The notes under the pieces were generated by a model, which worked only from the letters and a program-made list of their open reading frames with translations, was not told the DNA's origin and made no database searches. Source: Micromussa lordhowensis (Eukaryota; Cnidaria; Anthozoa; Scleractinia; Lobophylliidae). From it: 64,000 nt of DNA. A program made the translations under genes and the position numbers. Location: assembly GCA_964020085.1 (NCBI GenBank), contig OZ026598.1, positions 23,004,450 to 23,068,449 of the forward strand, given 5' to 3'. Below, piece after piece: positions 1 to 7,774 of the stretch (position 1 is its first letter; each line of letters opens with the position of its first letter).

Positions 1-99
1 TTTTCTTTGTATCTAAGTCTCCTTGGGAATTGCGAGAAAAGAAACTTGAAAAATTTGCACTTTTGACCTTTAAGCCTTGGAGCTATGCTTGAATATTGA

Positions 100-105
100 T
101 ATATC
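100..105. repeat. Left target-site duplication TATATC
   Basis: TATATC lies immediately outside the left terminal repeat and is repeated exactly outside the right end at 20239-20244. It marks a single integrase-mediated insertion. Confidence 0.93.
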
Positions 106-344
106 AGTAGTGTAGGAAATGGGGGAACTAGGACATTTCTGGATTTTACGCATCTCAGCGTAGTTAGTGTAAAAATCTGAGTCTAAAATATATGATATAA
201 TACACTAAAACAGCGTAGTTATGCGTAGGTAGTGTAAGTAGCGTAGATATCGTAAAAATTAGACATACTATTTTACGCACAAAAATGCCTAAAATGCGTA
301 GGATAGTGTAGGATATAGTAAAATTTAGATTGTTCTCACGATGC
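106..344 (+). repeat. Left terminal inverted repeat of the Polinton
   Basis: The repeat starts AGTAGTGTAGG and matches the reverse complement of 20000-20238 over 239 bp with one mismatch (T at 219, corresponding to G at 20125). It is built from scattered short words: five GCGTA, two TACGC and four AGTGTA. The first six bases are a trinucleotide repeated twice (AGTAGT), which would suit jump-back initiation by a protein-primed polymerase. Similarity stops abruptly at 344. Confidence 0.95.
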
Positions 345-355
345 TGTTTACGCGT

Positions 356-446
356 GTCTTATGGCATAAGACAATTTCTTTGTTTTGACTCCCACGCAGT
401 GTCTTATGCCATAAGACAAATTTCTTTGTTTTGACTCCCACGCAGT
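356..446. repeat. Tandem 45/46-bp repeat with a palindrome in each copy
   Basis: Two direct copies (356-400 and 401-446) each open with a 17-bp palindrome, GTCTTATG-N-CATAAGAC (356-372 and 401-417), followed by a shared tail ending CACGCAGT. They lie between the left terminal repeat and the 3' end of the leftmost gene. A hairpin terminator/3'-end signal or a replication-protein site are both possible; the sequence does not decide. Confidence 0.85.
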
Positions 447-465
447 CATCAGAAACCGTGACTGA

Positions 466-945
466 CTATTTAGTCGCATCATACATCTTTAAATATTTAT
501 CAATAATTGGGCTATTGTCAATCACGAAATTGTCAACGTTTGTCATTTGATTAATTAAACTTTCTCGGTTAAGATCACCTGAGCGCATCGCTTCTCGAAT
601 CATTATTAACAAATGTTGGTAAGATTGGTAGGCATAGGTACAATTTTGAATTTTTAAGTCTAAACCTTTGTGTTCCATATAGCCTTTAACTAATAATGCC
701 ACTGTACTAATCGCTATTAGACTGATACCACCAGTAGCGATAGCACTAGCAATCCCACCTGAAGCGGTCAGAACAGAGAGTGAATTACCAATGAATTTGA
801 GCAATTTAAATCTTTTGTAAGCCTTTTTGAAAGCCCAACATTTCCTATGATAGCTTAGATAATAAGACTTTAGTTCGTCTACTTCATCAGTCGATAATTT
901 GTCTGAAATATGATTCCAATCGAAAATATTCTTTTTAGCCACCAT
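466..945 (-). CDS. Small putative membrane protein of cnidarian Polintons
   Basis: The 159-aa product has no function I can name. The N-terminal third is basic and aromatic (YHRKCWAFKKAYKRFK around residues 32-47). A hydrophobic Gly/Ala/Ile-rich stretch at about residues 53-86 could form one or two membrane segments. The C-terminal half looks helical. I recognise the general pattern from proteins encoded by invertebrate Polinton-like elements, but no biochemical role is known to me. The ATG at 945 is preceded on the minus strand by AATATA, the start-proximal motif shared by most genes of this element. The gene is the distal member of the leftward block, with only 18 nt to the next gene. Confidence 0.7.
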   Translation of the reverse strand: MVAKKNIFDWNHISDKLSTDEVDELKSYYLSYHRKCWAFKKAYKRFKLLKFIGNSLSVLTASGGIASAIATGGISLIAISTVALLVKGYMEHKGLDLKIQNCTYAYQSYQHLLIMIREAMRSGDLNRESLINQMTNVDNFVIDNSPIIDKYLKMYDATK

Positions 946-963
946 TATATTATTTTATTATAT

Positions 964-1224
964 TTATAAATTAAAAATAATTTGATCACTATCATAGCCC
1001 ATTTGGATTAATTCATCATATACTTTTTCAGTTTGATCACCTTGTAGGTTTACAGTTTGGTCTCTAATAAAACCGTTACACGCTAACTTTTTCTTCCAAT
1101 CTTTTAAATTAAAGCCTTCAATCTTTTCAAATGAGGTGATTGATTTTTTTCCCCTCTTTTCGAGAGAAATTTTAATAAACTTTCTACTTTCATCTATCAA
1201 AGAAGATAAACTTTTAATATCCAT
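964..1224 (-). CDS. Hypothetical 86-aa protein
   Basis: A short ORF lying 18 nt from the 159-aa gene and on the same strand. The product is lysine-rich with alternating charged and hydrophobic residues, and has no signal peptide, cysteine cluster or recognisable domain. The start at 1224 is preceded by GAATAG directly before the ATG, a weaker version of the TATAG-ATG pattern seen elsewhere. I do not recognise the family. Its place between the fibre block and the terminal gene, and its tight spacing, favour a real gene. Confidence 0.55.
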   Translation of the reverse strand: MDIKSLSSLIDESRKFIKISLEKRGKKSITSFEKIEGFNLKDWKKKLACNGFIRDQTVNLQGDQTEKVYDELIQMGYDSDQIIFNL

Positions 1225-1274
1225 CTATTCTTTGGATAAGATAAATTTTTCTAAAATGCGTTGAGTTGTATTGT

Positions 1275-1470
1275 CTAGATGAAACGCGTTTCCGGGAATC
1301 CCCTGTAGACATGAGTCATCAATTATTTTAGCTAACCATAGCTAGATGAAACGCGTTTCCGGGAATCCCCTGTAGACATATGTCATCAATTATTTTAATC
1401 AACCATAGCTTTTAATCAACCATAGCTTTTAATCAACCGTAGCTTTTATTGTCTGGATGAAACGCGTTTC
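1275..1470. repeat. Complex repeat cluster with three GAAACGCGTTTC palindromes
   Basis: Two 67-bp direct repeats begin at 1275 and 1342, followed by three 17-bp units at 1393, 1410 and 1427 (TTTTAATCAACCATAGC type). A perfect 12-bp palindrome, GAAACGCGTTTC, occurs at 1281-1292, 1348-1359 and 1459-1470. The copies at 1281 and 1348 are followed by GGGAATCCCC. The cluster fills the 1225-1491 gap between the 86-aa gene and the first fibre gene. It could be a regulatory or replication-factor binding array; this is inference. Confidence 0.85.
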
Positions 1471-1491
1471 ATAAACTAATTTGCATATTAT

Positions 1492-2256
1492 CTAGACATC
1501 AATTTGAATCAATAAGTTTACCATCGCGTGTGTTACAGATGAATTCGATGTTTTGCTTCGAAAATTGATCCTGTCGCCGGCTCGTATCGTAATCGGATCG
1601 CTGAAAATAGTCATCTTTGACCATTCATCCACAGGTTTGACAATTTTTAAATCTTTATCCGTGCCATTAAGAACTAAGCCAACGATCACTTCAGATGCTT
1701 TATGATTGCCCGCGCAAACACAAATGCTGCCACGAACTATTTTACCGTCTACAGGACTAGGCCAACCATATTGCTTATTTCGCTCACATCCATTGCCGAA
1801 ACTCCATTGGAGACTGCTTTTAATCAGTGGTCCATTTTCTTCTGCATAGACGGTGATGAAAGGGTTTGTTTTTTGCGTATTAGCTGCTAAATTATTATCT
1901 TGCGTCTTAGTCTCTAAATCATTGTAATCGACTTTGCTTTTTAATGCATCATTGAATTCGATTGCTAAAGTTCCTAAATCACTAACTAAAGCGTAATCCT
2001 TTAAAGCAGATGAGTTAGTCTTTTTAGCTAGTTCATTGTTAACGTATGTAGTTGCTGCTTTTGTCTTTAATAAATCAGATACGAAACGTTTAGTGGTTGC
2101 GTCGTGATCATCCATTGGAGCGGAAATGTTAGTTAATCTCTTGTTTTGTAAATGGAAATGGTTGTCTGGAGTTAATTTTATGCCTATTCCTTTTTTAACC
2201 TTTTCTACTTTTCCTGTCGTTGATGGTTTGTCATGTTGTCCATTAGTAAACCCCAT
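1492..2256 (-). CDS. Fibre-like attachment protein A (254 aa)
   Basis: This is the shortest-shaft member of three adjacent fibre-like genes. The N-terminus MGFTNGQ is nearly that of the 235-aa fibre (MGYSNGQ), suggesting a common virion anchor. One fibre module follows (KRLTNISAPMDDHDATTKRFV, roughly residues 40-60), then a helical linker, then a beta-rich C-terminal domain from about residue 130 with WPSPVDGKIVRG and ASEVIVGLVLNG. By analogy with adenovirus and phage fibres the C-terminal part would be the receptor-binding head; no receptor can be named. The ATG at 2256 abuts a TATATATAT tract. The gene is 16 nt from the large fibre gene. Confidence 0.78.
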   Translation of the reverse strand: MGFTNGQHDKPSTTGKVEKVKKGIGIKLTPDNHFHLQNKRLTNISAPMDDHDATTKRFVSDLLKTKAATTYVNNELAKKTNSSALKDYALVSDLGTLAIEFNDALKSKVDYNDLETKTQDNNLAANTQKTNPFITVYAEENGPLIKSSLQWSFGNGCERNKQYGWPSPVDGKIVRGSICVCAGNHKASEVIVGLVLNGTDKDLKIVKPVDEWSKMTIFSDPITIRAGDRINFRSKTSNSSVTHAMVNLLIQIDV

Positions 2257-2272
2257 ATATATATATATTTAT

Positions 2273-4897
2273 TTATATAATAGTTCCTTGACTGTTTTCA
2301 AATTCTTTCACATTTTCAAATGCTGTACTATTATTATCCCAAACATTCTTTGTTACCAATCCTCTCACCTTAGTGAAAGGATTATCATCTACATTTATTC
2401 TTCTTATAGTTGGCAGTCCACTACTATCAGTAAAAAAATTATTAATAATAATTGGAGCACTAATTCCACTAAAAATTAGTTTCATATGAGTGTCTTTTAC
2501 CCAAATCCAAAATAGGACTTGCTTTCCTAAAGCGTTATTTGGAATATTAAATGTTCTTAAAGATGGTTCATCTATTGTAGGATTACGTGAAATTACGACT
2601 TTGCTTTTATCAACATGAATATGTTCAAAGCCAAGTAAGTTCTTATATCTAATACTTATAGTCATTACACTATTTGTAGTTGTGCTATGTTGAAATACAT
2701 AATAAAAAGTTAAATCACCTTTGTTATCACCAGTAGTTACAAATGCATATGTATTTGGTGTTTTACCTTCATTACTATCAGAAAAATACAAATCTTTTAT
2801 TAAAGAAATCTTTGAATCATTACTTAATATATATTTTACTATTAATTCTACTAAATTTTTATTTTCATTAATAGTAGGATTTTCTTTTGCTATTTCACTA
2901 TTTACTTTTACAATTTCACCATCAACATATTTTACAACATTATCTTCTGTTTCATTTAGTTGTTTCACATTAACAGCATCACCGTTTTCATTCCCATCAG
3001 ATAATCCTTTTATCTGACGATTACCCATATCTATAGATGCTTCATAATAGACGATTTTGTTTCTGATGGTATAGAATCTATCCCAAATTCTCGAGTCAAC
3101 GTCATTCTGATGACCACTGACACCATAAAGGACTACAAAGATGTCGGTTTCTGCATCATAAGTGTTACCACTCTTGTACTTTAAAGTTAAATCAATATCT
3201 AAATCAATAATCCCAATGTTTCCATATTTGTGAAAATTCACTATTGTTCTACTGTGATCGGAAAAAGTATTTGTATTATTACGTGAAACATTCAAAGTTT
3301 CAGATACAGCGTTAACAACCACTTCGTCATGATCTACTTTATCATTGTAATACATTTCAAAAGCTAATGTATACTCACCTAAATCTAACGATTTTAAATC
3401 AATAGTTAATCGGGTGCTATAATAACCGATAGCAGAGTCATACTTAATTTTAAATTGATAAGTAGCTTTGTTGATATCATAGTAATCTTTGTCGACTTTT
3501 CTTACTTTGGTAATATCATCATCATCTTCCTTAAATAAATCATCATCCATGACAAAAGAGAATTCATTATCTTGTCGGTTTGCTTTAATATTCAGTTCTT
3601 CAAATTCACTAACTTTGTATTCAATAAAAGATCTAAGTACTGAGTTATTATCAGTAACTCTCCTATTAACATAGTTAACATTAGTTGCATGTGTGTTATC
3701 TGATGAATTTGGATCTTTCAAGCGGATAATGCTATGATTAGCCATATCAAGATTTCCTTCCATGTCTCTATCTCCTAAAAGTGGTAGATAAGTAGATTTT
3801 GCATCACCAACTGTTAGGGCTGCGTCGTCTACAGAACTACTACTAATTCCAGTGATAGCATGATCACCCATTTGGAGACTTCCTGTCATTGATCTGGAAC
3901 CATTTAAAGGTAAATTCAAATTATCTCCATTGTCAACATAAGTTTTATTAACAGCATCATCACCACTAACTGGATTTGGTAAACCATAAAGATAACTATT
4001 ATTCATATTAATTGGACTATTACCATCAGCAACCATGGTTAATCTACCACAATTTGTAATGAGATTATTATTCATGTTTAGATCACCTGTCATGGGCCTT
4101 GAACCATCCAATTTTAATACATCTGTAGGTAGCTTACTTATTTCTGCTAAGACAAATGCCTTGGAGACCAAATCATTTGTATCAAAAGTATTGACACCAT
4201 ATGGTTCAGTATTTCTTATCCGTTTACCTTTTAAGTCATAGTCATCACCTTTTAATTTTAAAAAGTTTTCATTGACATAAAGTTTATTAACAGCCATTTT
4301 AGAATCTTTTAAAGCATTAGGGTAATCACTGATTGGGACATCATCTTGAGTCTCTAAATCTGTTATTTTTTTACTACCAATATTGAGATCTCCTGTCATA
4401 GCGCGTGAACCATCTACTTTGAGATAAAGACTTAAATCAGGCTGTGGTATGGAAGCAATTTGACTTTCTAAATAAGTCTTTGTCACAGGTTGCTGAGCCC
4501 CAGTTGGAATAGGTAAGCTAAAAATCCTATTTCCATTCATAGAAAGATTACCAGTCATGTTTTGGCTTCCGTTTAGGAGTAATACTTCTGACCTATCTGA
4601 TTTTCTAGAAGATAAATCATTAATAGCAATATCCTGTTTAGCGTCTTCATCGTCAACATATTCTTTGGTTGTTGCATCTTTAGGGCCAGTAGGATTACCA
4701 ATATTGATTATCTTTTCATTATTCATATTGATCGGTTCAAAATTTAATATTGTTCCTGAAAAATCAGTACTTTTAACATTAAATAATCTATGATCAAAAC
4801 TAGTCCTTTGTATTCCTTTGACACATCTACTAAAAAATAGAAATTTAAAATTAGAGTTACTGGAACCATAATATCGAAATTGTAAACGGATGTTCAC
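2273..4897 (-). CDS. Large repetitive fibre-like protein (874 aa)
   Basis: The N-terminal half holds about eight diverged copies of a 40-50-residue module: a Gly-Ser-Arg-x-Met-Thr-Gly-Asp/Asn-Leu turn, Met-x-Asn-x-x-Ile, a Pro-x-x-x-x-Asp-Ala step and a Lys-x-Tyr-Val-Asp helix start. A related motif recurs near residue 640. This resembles the repeats of phage-type tail fibres and suggests a long trimeric shaft. The C-terminal regions (about 440-620 and 690-874) are beta-rich and may form heads. The start is odd: the only upstream initiator in frame is a GTG at 4897, an out-of-frame ATG followed at once by TGA lies at 4901, and the MG-x-x-NGQ N-terminus of the sister fibres is missing. The first in-frame ATG is well inside. 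The 5' end may be rearranged. Confidence 0.8.
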   Translation of the reverse strand: MNIRLQFRYYGSSNSNFKFLFFSRCVKGIQRTSFDHRLFNVKSTDFSGTILNFEPINMNNEKIINIGNPTGPKDATTKEYVDDEDAKQDIAINDLSSRKSDRSEVLLLNGSQNMTGNLSMNGNRIFSLPIPTGAQQPVTKTYLESQIASIPQPDLSLYLKVDGSRAMTGDLNIGSKKITDLETQDDVPISDYPNALKDSKMAVNKLYVNENFLKLKGDDYDLKGKRIRNTEPYGVNTFDTNDLVSKAFVLAEISKLPTDVLKLDGSRPMTGDLNMNNNLITNCGRLTMVADGNSPINMNNSYLYGLPNPVSGDDAVNKTYVDNGDNLNLPLNGSRSMTGSLQMGDHAITGISSSSVDDAALTVGDAKSTYLPLLGDRDMEGNLDMANHSIIRLKDPNSSDNTHATNVNYVNRRVTDNNSVLRSFIEYKVSEFEELNIKANRQDNEFSFVMDDDLFKEDDDDITKVRKVDKDYYDINKATYQFKIKYDSAIGYYSTRLTIDLKSLDLGEYTLAFEMYYNDKVDHDEVVVNAVSETLNVSRNNTNTFSDHSRTIVNFHKYGNIGIIDLDIDLTLKYKSGNTYDAETDIFVVLYGVSGHQNDVDSRIWDRFYTIRNKIVYYEASIDMGNRQIKGLSDGNENGDAVNVKQLNETEDNVVKYVDGEIVKVNSEIAKENPTINENKNLVELIVKYILSNDSKISLIKDLYFSDSNEGKTPNTYAFVTTGDNKGDLTFYYVFQHSTTTNSVMTISIRYKNLLGFEHIHVDKSKVVISRNPTIDEPSLRTFNIPNNALGKQVLFWIWVKDTHMKLIFSGISAPIIINNFFTDSSGLPTIRRINVDDNPFTKVRGLVTKNVWDNNSTAFENVKEFENSQGTII

Positions 4898-4920
4898 ATC
4901 TCTTTTAGAACTATTAAATA

Positions 4921-5628
4921 TTATGTAAGCTTTTGCGTAATTGCTAAACCAATCAGACTAAAATCAATTATGTTTGCATTACCAGTGACATTTGTAAATA
5001 ATAGCCTATCTGAATCACCATCTGTAACTATATTTGTTCCATCATATCCAAATATTTCAAAAACGATAGAATAATTAGGATCTATTTCTAAATTGTTCAC
5101 TAGTCGAACAGTAGAATAAGCATAACCAGATTGCGCCCCTTCTCGAGGCGCTTCTAATAGTTCAAAATGATCAGTGTGCCCAGGAATAGGTATAGATCCT
5201 TTAGTACATTCTGCTTTATCACCAAAATCTTTATAAAAAGTAAAACTAGGTTGCAAATGATAATTTGTCCTATGATCTGTTGTCATCTCCTTTAATTGTT
5301 TTAGAGGTACAGCATCATTATCATTAGTAGCATCTTCTAAATCACTAATCTTATGATTATTCATATTTAAATGACCAGTCATTGAAGTTGTTCCATCTCT
5401 TTTCAGATAAGGTGACAAATCAATAGCTGATAGGTTATTATCAACATACTCCTTTGTAGCTGCATCATTTTTATCGATAGGAGCAGCTACTTCAGTTAAT
5501 CGCTTACTATCAATATCAAAATTACCATCATCAGTTAGACTAAATCCAATTCCAGGTAAACCAGGATCACCTTTTTCACCTCTACCACTTGTTGATGATG
5601 ATTCAAGTTGCCCATTACTATAACCCAT
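4921..5628 (-). CDS. Fibre-like attachment protein B with collagen-like tail (235 aa)
   Basis: The N-terminus MGYSNGQ matches fibre A. A short collagen-like tract follows (GEKGDPGLPGIG, residues 17-28). Two fibre modules come next, one around KRLTEVAAP and one around SMTGHLNMNNHKISDL. A beta-rich C-terminal domain occupies about residues 120-235. Collagen-like triplets and shaft modules support a trimeric fibre; the receptor is unknown. The start at 5628 is preceded by ATTATAT directly abutting the ATG. It lies 21 nt from the 113-aa gene. Together the three fibres give this virus an unusually rich attachment set. Confidence 0.8.
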   Translation of the reverse strand: MGYSNGQLESSSTSGRGEKGDPGLPGIGFSLTDDGNFDIDSKRLTEVAAPIDKNDAATKEYVDNNLSAIDLSPYLKRDGTTSMTGHLNMNNHKISDLEDATNDNDAVPLKQLKEMTTDHRTNYHLQPSFTFYKDFGDKAECTKGSIPIPGHTDHFELLEAPREGAQSGYAYSTVRLVNNLEIDPNYSIVFEIFGYDGTNIVTDGDSDRLLFTNVTGNANIIDFSLIGLAITQKLT

Positions 5629-5649
5629 ATATAATATACTAAATTAAAT

Positions 5650-5991
5650 TTATTCTTCTTCTACTTCCAGACCCTTAAGACGTAACATTTTCCGATGAAT
5701 ATTAAAATCTTCAGAATCTTCAGATTCAGATGTGTCTCTCAAATAATCAATATGTAAGCTATAAAGACTTTTAGTTAACGACAATATTCTATCGTCAATA
5801 ACTTCGTTGTACTTTTCCTCAATTGATTTTAGTTTTAGTAGCATAGCACTAATATTTTCATAATAAAAATCCATTTCTGACAAATCAACTATTATTGAAT
5901 TTGTTAGTCTCTTACATTCTTCTTTATCATTTACTTTTTCATTAACATTACCATTACCATTGCCATTGTCATTACCATTTCCATTATCCAT
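5650..5991 (-). CDS. Asn/Gly-repeat protein (113 aa)
   Basis: I place the start at 5991, not further upstream, because ATATATAGG directly precedes that ATG and the upstream extension would lie inside the ATPase gene. The protein begins with an Asn-Gly tract (NGNGNDNGNGNGN), continues into a helical segment with heptad-like hydrophobics (residues about 35-85), and ends with an acidic tail (SESEDSED, then EVEEE). The start lies against the ATPase stop (5993-5995). The family is unknown. A coiled-coil structural or scaffold-like role between packaging ATPase and fibres is only a guess. Confidence 0.6.
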   Translation of the reverse strand: MDNGNGNDNGNGNGNVNEKVNDKEECKRLTNSIIVDLSEMDFYYENISAMLLKLKSIEEKYNEVIDDRILSLTKSLYSLHIDYLRDTSESEDSEDFNIHRKMLRLKGLEVEEE

Positions 5992-5992
5992 C

Positions 5993-6628
5993 CTATATAT
6001 TTTCATTGAAATTTTTTCTGATTGTCTTTTTTGTCTTATCAATGTACGCAAAACTATAAGGCTCACTAGTCGCACTCTCGAATCGCTTCTTAGGTACATT
6101 GACTTCTTTACACATTCTTGCTGTCTCTGCATTACTTGGAGAGTCAAAAATACAAAAATGAGAGCAATTCAACCTGATGTCTTTGGGAGTGAGATAATAA
6201 GATTGACTTAAATAGATTACACTACAATTTTTATGACGACCACCAACAAAATATTCAATGAGTGGTTTTTGGTTTCTTTCACAAGCGTAGTCATCAAAGA
6301 TAACTATTTTTTGATTATCATCATCTAGGCTTTCTAGAGGAATGACATCACTATTGCTCTCTTCTATAACATCATAACCAGCCTCTTCTGAAATGGGTCG
6401 AAGTGTTTCTAATAGTTGTCTGTACTTCGGTTGCTCGAGATTTTTAGAAAACAAGTAAATCTTATCATAGTAGAGTAGATTATAAAGCATATGCATAAGA
6501 ACGTTAGTTTTACCACAACCGCTTGGTCCACAAATTAACATTCGAAAAGTGTCTGAAGGCATATAAGGTAGCAGTCGTTTGAAATTGCGGTCATTATTAG
6601 AAGCTGAATCATAATTAGGAATTTTCAT
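5993..6628 (-). CDS. A32/FtsK-HerA-like DNA packaging ATPase
   Basis: This 211-aa P-loop ATPase would pump the element's DNA into preformed capsids. Walker A is GPSGCGKT at residues 34-41; Walker B is IVIFDD at 108-113; a polar sensor residue sits in YLSQSYY (Gln142). Length and motif order match the genome-packaging ATPases of Polintons, virophages and large DNA viruses (vaccinia A32 family). The ATG at 6628 follows TATATAG directly. It is the first gene of the leftward block, 70 bp from the divergent start at 6699. No key residue is missing. Confidence 0.93.
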   Translation of the reverse strand: MKIPNYDSASNNDRNFKRLLPYMPSDTFRMLICGPSGCGKTNVLMHMLYNLLYYDKIYLFSKNLEQPKYRQLLETLRPISEEAGYDVIEESNSDVIPLESLDDDNQKIVIFDDYACERNQKPLIEYFVGGRHKNCSVIYLSQSYYLTPKDIRLNCSHFCIFDSPSNAETARMCKEVNVPKKRFESATSEPYSFAYIDKTKKTIRKNFNENI

Positions 6629-6698
6629 CTATATAATTAATATTTTTTTAATAAATGTTGCATATTATTTCACATAATATAAAAAATATAAATATTAT
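6629..6698. promoter_or_regulatory. Divergent promoter region between the two gene blocks
   Basis: This 70-bp, almost pure A/T spacer separates the ATPase start (minus) from the 341-aa gene start (plus). Each side carries a TATA-like tract within a few bases of its ATG: TATATAG-ATG leftward and ATTAT-ATG rightward. There is no room for a conventional TATA box about 30 bp upstream of each start site with separate leaders, so initiation probably occurs at or just before the start codons. Confidence 0.6.
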
Positions 6699-7724
6699 AT
6701 GAGTCTCTCAAATTGGAAACGATTAGCTCAGAAGCGGACAGAGACTGGAAAGATGAAGAATCAGCTATATGATGAGATCACTGAAGAGAAGATAAAGAGT
6801 AAGACCTTTGACGCAAGGATAACAAAATCTTTTAGACTTGATGAAATCATAGAGGGTTTAAGGGCACAAAAGCCTAAGAATAGACCGCAAATGAGAATAC
6901 GTCCTGCCCCCGCAGGTAAACCAGATGAAATTGATTATGCACCTGAAGTAGATCCATATGAAGATATGGATGTGGAAGGATTATTAGATCTCCAAGATTA
7001 CGTAGCGCCCCAGGCAGAAAAACAAATAATACCTAAAGGCGCGCCACCAAAATATGAAATGGATCCTAGTTTTTGGAGAGGAGATGAATCTTTACCACCA
7101 GAATATTCTTTTGTGGAAGAAGGACCTTTAGCAATTGAATCACCACCTGATGATGATGAAGATTTAGATAGAGGAGATATTAATAGAATTTTAGATAGTG
7201 CAAATCTTCCTAACTATGATGATGTTGAAATGAGATTATCCCAACCAGAAATGACACCAGTTAAACGTAGTAAATATCTCGAGAGTAACATAAAAAGAGC
7301 AAATTCTGAAATAAGCAGTATTACAAGTAAATTTAAGACAAATACAACTAATAGACTAAAACAAGCCATAAAAAAAGGATTGCCAAAAGATGTAATAGAA
7401 AAGCTAGAGCGAGAAAAGGATATGGCTCATAAATTTGCTGATAGTAGACTAAAACCTATTCAAGAATATAGAGACTATCTAAAAGTACAGAAAAAGAAAA
7501 GTACAAAGGGAAGTGGCGTCAAGAGGGGAAGTGGTGTCTATTTCTATAATGATGCTCAAGAATTACTAAAGAAATTAACACTAATTATTGGCGAAATGGA
7601 AGCAGGCAATACAAGTGTCAAGATGAGAAATATGGGTCAAACTATCTTAGACACTCTATTAAGAACAAAATCAATCAATAAGTCACAATATCAAAAGTTA
7701 GTCAAAAAATATTTTGCTATTTAG
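6699..7724 (+). CDS. Structural phosphoprotein-like protein with two PPxY motifs
   Basis: The 341-aa product has three parts. A basic N-terminal helix region (1-65) is followed by an acidic, Pro-rich, probably disordered middle (about 70-165) holding PPKY (116-119) and PPEY (133-136). A basic helical C-terminal half ends in a compact segment from about residue 275 (GSGVYFYNDAQELLKKL onward) that I recognise in outline from invertebrate Polinton proteins. PPxY motifs bind WW domains of Nedd4-type ubiquitin ligases; adenovirus protein VI and retroviral Gag use them in trafficking and budding. A capsid-interior or trafficking role is inferred. It is the first gene of the rightward block, directly before the minor capsid gene. 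Confidence 0.75.
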   Translation: MSLSNWKRLAQKRTETGKMKNQLYDEITEEKIKSKTFDARITKSFRLDEIIEGLRAQKPKNRPQMRIRPAPAGKPDEIDYAPEVDPYEDMDVEGLLDLQDYVAPQAEKQIIPKGAPPKYEMDPSFWRGDESLPPEYSFVEEGPLAIESPPDDDEDLDRGDINRILDSANLPNYDDVEMRLSQPEMTPVKRSKYLESNIKRANSEISSITSKFKTNTTNRLKQAIKKGLPKDVIEKLEREKDMAHKFADSRLKPIQEYRDYLKVQKKKSTKGSGVKRGSGVYFYNDAQELLKKLTLIIGEMEAGNTSVKMRNMGQTILDTLLRTKSINKSQYQKLVKKYFAI

Positions 7725-7774
7725 CATTATCAAAAAATATTTCGGGGTTTAGTAAATATTATTTACATTAGTAT

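Noticed and set aside
1393..1443. Regularly spaced short repeats that might suggest a CRISPR array
   Set aside because: The 17-bp units are adjacent without spacers, in a eukaryotic element with no cas genes; they are simple tandem repeats.
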